Assembly: GCA_020052115.1 (NCBI GenBank)
Contig: JAGVPR010000195.1
Coordinates: forward strand, 1-9,000
Source: Candidatus Eiseniibacteriota bacterium
Lineage (GTDB): Bacteria; Eisenbacteria; RBG-16-71-46; JAGVPR01
Direction of reading: 5' to 3'
DNA length: 9,000 bases
Notes under the pieces: generated by a model
What the model saw: the letters and a program-made list of their open reading frames with translations, nothing else
Told to the model about the DNA's origin: nothing
The model's database searches: none
Translations under genes and position numbers: made by a program
Shown: positions 6,054-9,000 of the stretch, piece after piece
Numbering within the stretch: the stretch's first letter is position 1
How the letters are laid out: every line of letters starts with the position of its first letter

Positions 6054-6695
6054 ATGACTCTGCGTTCGGTGCTTCTCGTGATGATCCTGTTTTCGATCGC
6101 GCCGTCGAGCGCGCGTGCCGGTGCGAATGCGGGCGCCGCGCTCATGGGCAAGGCCGATGTCTGGGTGAAGACGACGAGCTGCGAGAGCCTCCAACCCGTT
6201 GACCTCTGCTCCGCAGCCGTCATTGACGTGCCCGCCGGCCCCGACAACTACGCCGCGGTCTACATCGGGCGCTGTTCCGGCGTGTCGCTCGCGATCACCG
6301 GGGTAGACTTCGGCATCGAGTACAACTCGACGAGCGTCGTCATTAAGGGCTGGACGAGTTGCGGCTCCTTCGCGACCCCGACCGCCAACTGGCCCGAGTC
6401 GCGTTCCGGAGTCTCGGTCATCTGGACCACGCCCGAGTCCGGGATGACCGTCCTCGTTGGGTGGTTTCGGCTGTCAACGTACGCCGGGTACGGCGCGATG
6501 TCGCTGAGGCTCGGCGAGCACCCGCTGTATCCGGCCCGCGTTCTCGATCCCTCCAGCAACCTCGACGAGCTGAGGGCTCCGGCGTATCTCACGTGGGACG
6601 GCTCACCCGGCGGCAATCCTGAGACGGGGTTCTGCTGCGAGGAACCGATCGAGCCGACGACCTGGGGCCGGGTGAAGTCGCAGTACGGAAACTAG
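6054..6695 (+). CDS. Paralogous secreted protein, divergent copy D
   Basis: A 213-residue exported protein, the fourth and most divergent member of the family. The signal peptide is residues 1-22 (ARA|GAN). It keeps GANAGAAL, a cysteine pair in KTTSC ... DLC, NYAAVYIGR, GVDFGIEY, a shortened TSCGSFATPTANWP, SGVSVIW, LVGWFRLSTYAGYGAM, LG-HP, RVLDPSSNLD, and C-terminal TTWGRVKSQYGN. It differs in cysteines. The Cys before the RVLD motif is lost, one is gained in GRCSG, and a CC pair appears near the C-terminus, so disulfide pairing probably changed. The start is fixed by AGGAGGT (6042-6048), five bases upstream of ATG 6054. Being 52 bp after the phosphodiesterase, it probably shares its transcript, unlike copies A-C, which have their own terminators. 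It converges on the minus-strand gene with a 20-bp gap. Confidence 0.88.
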   Translation: MTLRSVLLVMILFSIAPSSARAGANAGAALMGKADVWVKTTSCESLQPVDLCSAAVIDVPAGPDNYAAVYIGRCSGVSLAITGVDFGIEYNSTSVVIKGWTSCGSFATPTANWPESRSGVSVIWTTPESGMTVLVGWFRLSTYAGYGAMSLRLGEHPLYPARVLDPSSNLDELRAPAYLTWDGSPGGNPETGFCCEEPIEPTTWGRVKSQYGN

Positions 6696-6715
6696 GGGCA
6701 GGGCGCGACGAGGCG

Positions 6716-8872
6716 CTACTGCGTCTCCGCCCGGTACTGCTGCAGGAGCTGCACGAGGGTCGCCTCTTGCGGATGAAGGCGGATGGCGCCCTCGAGGACC
6801 TCGATCGCCAGATCGAGCCGCCCGATCTGCCGTTCCACCTGCGCGAGCTGGAACGCGATGAGCGCGTTTCCCGGCACCGCGCGATAGCATTGCTCGAGGT
6901 TCTGGGCCGCCGCTCTGTTTTCCCCCTCGTGGAGCGCGATCATCCCCGCGAGGTAGGGGCGGCGGAGATCGCCCGCGACAGCGTCCGGAAGCGTCTCGAG
7001 AATCCGCTCCGCCACCGCCGGGGAGCCGGCATTCACCGCTCGAAGCGCCGTCGCGAAGGCGGCCATCTCTTCCGTGCTCGCCCCGACCGGCACGACCGCC
7101 TCGAAGAGCGCCGTGTTGGCGGCTATCGCCCCCTGCACGGTTGCGAGGTTCTGACGGGCCGTGTCGTAGCCCGGGAAGATCGCGAGCGCCCGCGAGAAGC
7201 ACACCATCGCCGAATCCATCTGGCTCAGCTGCAGGTAGGCCCCGCCCAGGTCGTTCCAGTACACAGGATTCTTCGGCCGCTGCTCGATCACCTTCCGATA
7301 GAGCCCAACCGCGGACGCGTGATCGGTGAGCCGCTGCCGCATCTCCGCGAGGCCCGCGAGCGCCGGCACGTACGTGGAATCGGCGTTCACCGCGGCCTGG
7401 AGCTGCTCGGCCGCCCCCGGGAAGACGCCGTCGGCCGAGAGGAGAGAGGCCAGGTGGATCCGCGCCGCGATGTTCTCCGGGTCGAGCCGCACGGCCTGCT
7501 GGCTCCGGTCAATCGCCAGCGGACGGTTGCCCGACTGGTTCGAGAGGACCGATGCGACGCGCATCTCCTCGGAAGGATCGTGGATCCCCGGCGGGCGCAC
7601 CGCGAATCCGAAGAGAACGAGCGCGCCGGCCGCAAGGGCGACGGCCGCGAGCCGTTCGCGCCGGGTCCGCGTGACGAGCCCCTCGAGGAAGATCGCTCCG
7701 CCCGCGGCGAGGAGGGCGAGCAAAGGAAGCCGGCCGGCCGATGAGACGTATCGGAGAACGAGCGGCACGAGCAGGGCCGCGGCTAGGAGCGCGAGGGCTT
7801 TCTGCCGGCGCGCCGCGATGACGAGGCCTGCGAATCCCACCGGCACGAGCAACCACTCGAGAAGCAGCAGCGCGCCCGCCGCCGGGAACACCGTGCCGAG
7901 CCCGTACCGAGGGCTTCGCACCTGGGGCGACTCGTGAGGCGAGAAGGCGAGCGCGATCTTCTTCATCTCGAGCGAGAGGGTGCGTCCCGGATGCGAGAAC
8001 GCTTCGCCGCGCGCCCGCGCGCCCCAGAGGCGGCCCGCCTCCGCAGGCGCAATCTGCCGGCCTTCCGAGTCGTTCAACTCCGCGAGGAACTCCGTGTAGC
8101 CCCTCCATCGGAGCGGCGCGTCGCGCCGGAACGTGCCGCTCGCGCCGGGGGCATGGCCGATGTAGGCGTCAATCCCCGATTCCCACGAAAGCACCGGAGG
8201 CATGTGCGCGCGAAGCCCGGCGGCGAGCATCGGAGAAGAGACGACGAGAAAGGTCGCGGCGACGCCGGCCGCTTGGAGCCAGCGGCGCCTCCCGCCGGTC
8301 CAGAGCGTCGCGCCGGCGAGAGCCAGGAAAAGCGGCCACGTCCACACCGGGGTCAGCATCGCGCCGAGGCCCGCGACGAAGCCGGCGGCGACCGGGTTCG
8401 GCTTCTTCGACGTCACGATGAGAGCCAGCGCCAGGGCCATCAGCACGGCGACCGCGGCGCCCGAAACCTGGTGCTCCCAGTAGGCGAAGATGGGGACGAG
8501 GCTCCAGAGTGCGGTCAGCGCCCCGGCGATCCACGGGCGCGCGAAGCGGCGCATCAGAACGAAGAGCAGCAGAAGGCTCACGAGGCCGCAGACGTTCTGG
8601 AAGACGAAGAGCACCGAGAGATCGCCGCGCTCCTCGACGCCGAGCGTCCGGAGAAGCGCCGGATAGAGGAACGATCCCAAAGGCGGCGACGAGGGCGCGA
8701 AGATGTCCTTCCATCCGGACACGCTGCGGCGCAAGTACTCCTGGCCGTCGAGGATCGGCAGCCACGTCCACGACTTGCCCTGGGCTTCGAAGGCCGGATG
8801 GAGGAGAATGCGCAACACGGCGCCCAAGATGAGCGCGGGGATCCACGCCGGAGCGCGCCAGCGGGCGCTCAC
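6716..8872 (-). CDS. GT-C-like polytopic membrane protein with C-terminal TPR domain
   Basis: A 718-residue protein with about ten to twelve hydrophobic segments in residues 9-425 and a soluble TPR region from about 430 to 718. The first helix is followed by a loop with LPILDGQEYLRRS. An acidic residue here (D42) is placed like the catalytic or metal acidic residue of GT-C glycosyltransferases (ArnT/PMT/TMTC type). The C-terminal half has TPR-type repeats, for example QQAVRLDPENIAARIHLASL, VIEQRPKNPVYWNDLGGAYL and EVLEGAIRLHPQEATLVQLL. A plausible role is transfer of a sugar from a polyprenyl-phosphate donor at the inner membrane, with TPRs binding partners or acceptor. This is by architecture only. 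Translation starts at GTG 8872 with AGGAG (8880-8884) seven bases away; no better upstream start exists in frame. It lies 34 bp after another minus-strand gene with TPR-like sequence, so the two form an operon. Confidence 0.82.
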   Translation of the reverse strand: MSARWRAPAWIPALILGAVLRILLHPAFEAQGKSWTWLPILDGQEYLRRSVSGWKDIFAPSSPPLGSFLYPALLRTLGVEERGDLSVLFVFQNVCGLVSLLLLFVLMRRFARPWIAGALTALWSLVPIFAYWEHQVSGAAVAVLMALALALIVTSKKPNPVAAGFVAGLGAMLTPVWTWPLFLALAGATLWTGGRRRWLQAAGVAATFLVVSSPMLAAGLRAHMPPVLSWESGIDAYIGHAPGASGTFRRDAPLRWRGYTEFLAELNDSEGRQIAPAEAGRLWGARARGEAFSHPGRTLSLEMKKIALAFSPHESPQVRSPRYGLGTVFPAAGALLLLEWLLVPVGFAGLVIAARRQKALALLAAALLVPLVLRYVSSAGRLPLLALLAAGGAIFLEGLVTRTRRERLAAVALAAGALVLFGFAVRPPGIHDPSEEMRVASVLSNQSGNRPLAIDRSQQAVRLDPENIAARIHLASLLSADGVFPGAAEQLQAAVNADSTYVPALAGLAEMRQRLTDHASAVGLYRKVIEQRPKNPVYWNDLGGAYLQLSQMDSAMVCFSRALAIFPGYDTARQNLATVQGAIAANTALFEAVVPVGASTEEMAAFATALRAVNAGSPAVAERILETLPDAVAGDLRRPYLAGMIALHEGENRAAAQNLEQCYRAVPGNALIAFQLAQVERQIGRLDLAIEVLEGAIRLHPQEATLVQLLQQYRAETQ

Positions 8873-8879
8873 AGCCCGA

Positions 8880-8884
8880 CTCCT
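8880..8884 (-). promoter_or_regulatory. Ribosome binding site that fixes the GTG start
   Basis: AGGAG on the minus strand lies seven bases before the GTG at 8872 and supports this non-ATG start for the membrane protein. The nearby ATG at 8904 is out of frame with it. Confidence 0.65.
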
Positions 8885-8906
8885 GCGGTGGCTGCTTCGT
8901 GCATGG

Positions 8907-9000
8907 TCACCGGCCTCCCTGCAATTCGAGTGATCGAAGAAGCTCCGCGCTTGCGGCGGCGGACGGGCCGTTCGGCTCGATCTCGACGGCGCGCCGGGCC
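8907..9000 (-). CDS. C-terminal end of a probable TPR protein (partial)
   Basis: Reading leftward from the window edge, the frame with first full codon at 8999 gives 30 residues: ARRAVEIEPNGPSAAASAEL followed by LRSLELQGGR, ending at TGA 8909-8907. The A-x-E-I-E-P-N pattern is the end of a tetratricopeptide helix pair, so this is most likely the C-terminus of a TPR protein, perhaps another GT-C/TPR membrane protein like its neighbour. It lies 34 bp upstream of the GTG start of the downstream gene on the same strand. The rest is outside the window. Confidence 0.6.
   Translation of the reverse strand, partial: ARRAVEIEPNGPSAAASAELLRSLELQGGR

Noticed and set aside
5087..6247. Long minus-strand open frame of 386 codons
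   Set aside because: It is antisense to the catalytic core of the phosphodiesterase and the start of copy D, with no domain signature. It is a shadow.
6767..7744. Plus-strand open frame of 325 codons
   Set aside because: It mirrors the TPR half of the minus-strand membrane protein and is rich in R, E and H from antisense TPR codons. No independent evidence supports it.
8869..8904. 11-codon minus-strand ORF (MHEAATAGVGL) with a GTGA overlap to the next gene
   Set aside because: It is very short and has no clear evidence of coding. It more likely represents the normal spacer between the TPR gene and the GTG start.
1..9000. CRISPR array, insertion sequence or prophage genes
   Set aside because: No regularly spaced repeats, no transposase or integrase motifs and no terminal inverted repeats were seen. 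The repeats present are explained by the paralogous genes and their terminators.

Overview
The window is GC-rich bacterial DNA, probably chromosomal. The organism is not named by any marker gene here. Several features suggest a member of the FCB superphylum or a neighbouring uncultured lineage such as Eisenbacteria or Krumholzibacteriota: secreted proteins with dockerin-like repeats, a family of secreted proteins with a shared CGDLEVPT-type core and a TWG-IK C-terminus, long GT-C/TPR membrane proteins, strong AGGAGG ribosome binding sites, and a tRNA with encoded CCA. That placement is from memory of such proteomes and is inference.

Layout, left to right. (1) 1-194: the C-terminal end of an unidentified membrane protein, running straight into a tRNA-Val(TAC) gene (185-262). 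(2) 263-760: a non-coding stretch with an almost ideal sigma-70 promoter at 575-604. It drives a secreted 238-residue protein (761-1477) with an Ig-like domain and a C-terminal dockerin-like EF-hand pair. (3) 1824-4261: three tandem paralogous secreted proteins of about 210 residues (copies A, B, C), each with its own ribosome binding site and its own rho-independent terminator. Copy C has a perfect 22-bp palindrome just upstream. (4) 4457-6001: a lipoprotein of the alkaline phosphatase/type I phosphodiesterase superfamily, followed after 52 bp by a fourth, more divergent paralog (copy D, 6054-6695). (5) 6716-9000, minus strand: a 718-residue multi-spanning GT-C-like membrane protein with C-terminal TPRs, preceded in the same operon by the end of another probable TPR protein. 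This operon converges on copy D with only 20 bp between them.

How the genes may work together: most products in 761-6695 are exported (type I signal peptides or a lipobox), so this looks like a cell-surface or secreted-protein locus. The most interesting element is the four-copy family. Its core is plausibly a beta-sandwich, it has conserved cysteines, and it carries an invariant C-terminal signature. It sits next to a dockerin-like protein. Whether the family is a cohesin-like partner of that protein, or a surface-layer or matrix component with a C-terminal sorting tag, cannot be settled from sequence alone. The envelope glycosyltransferase-like gene and the phosphodiesterase fit an envelope theme but show no proven link.
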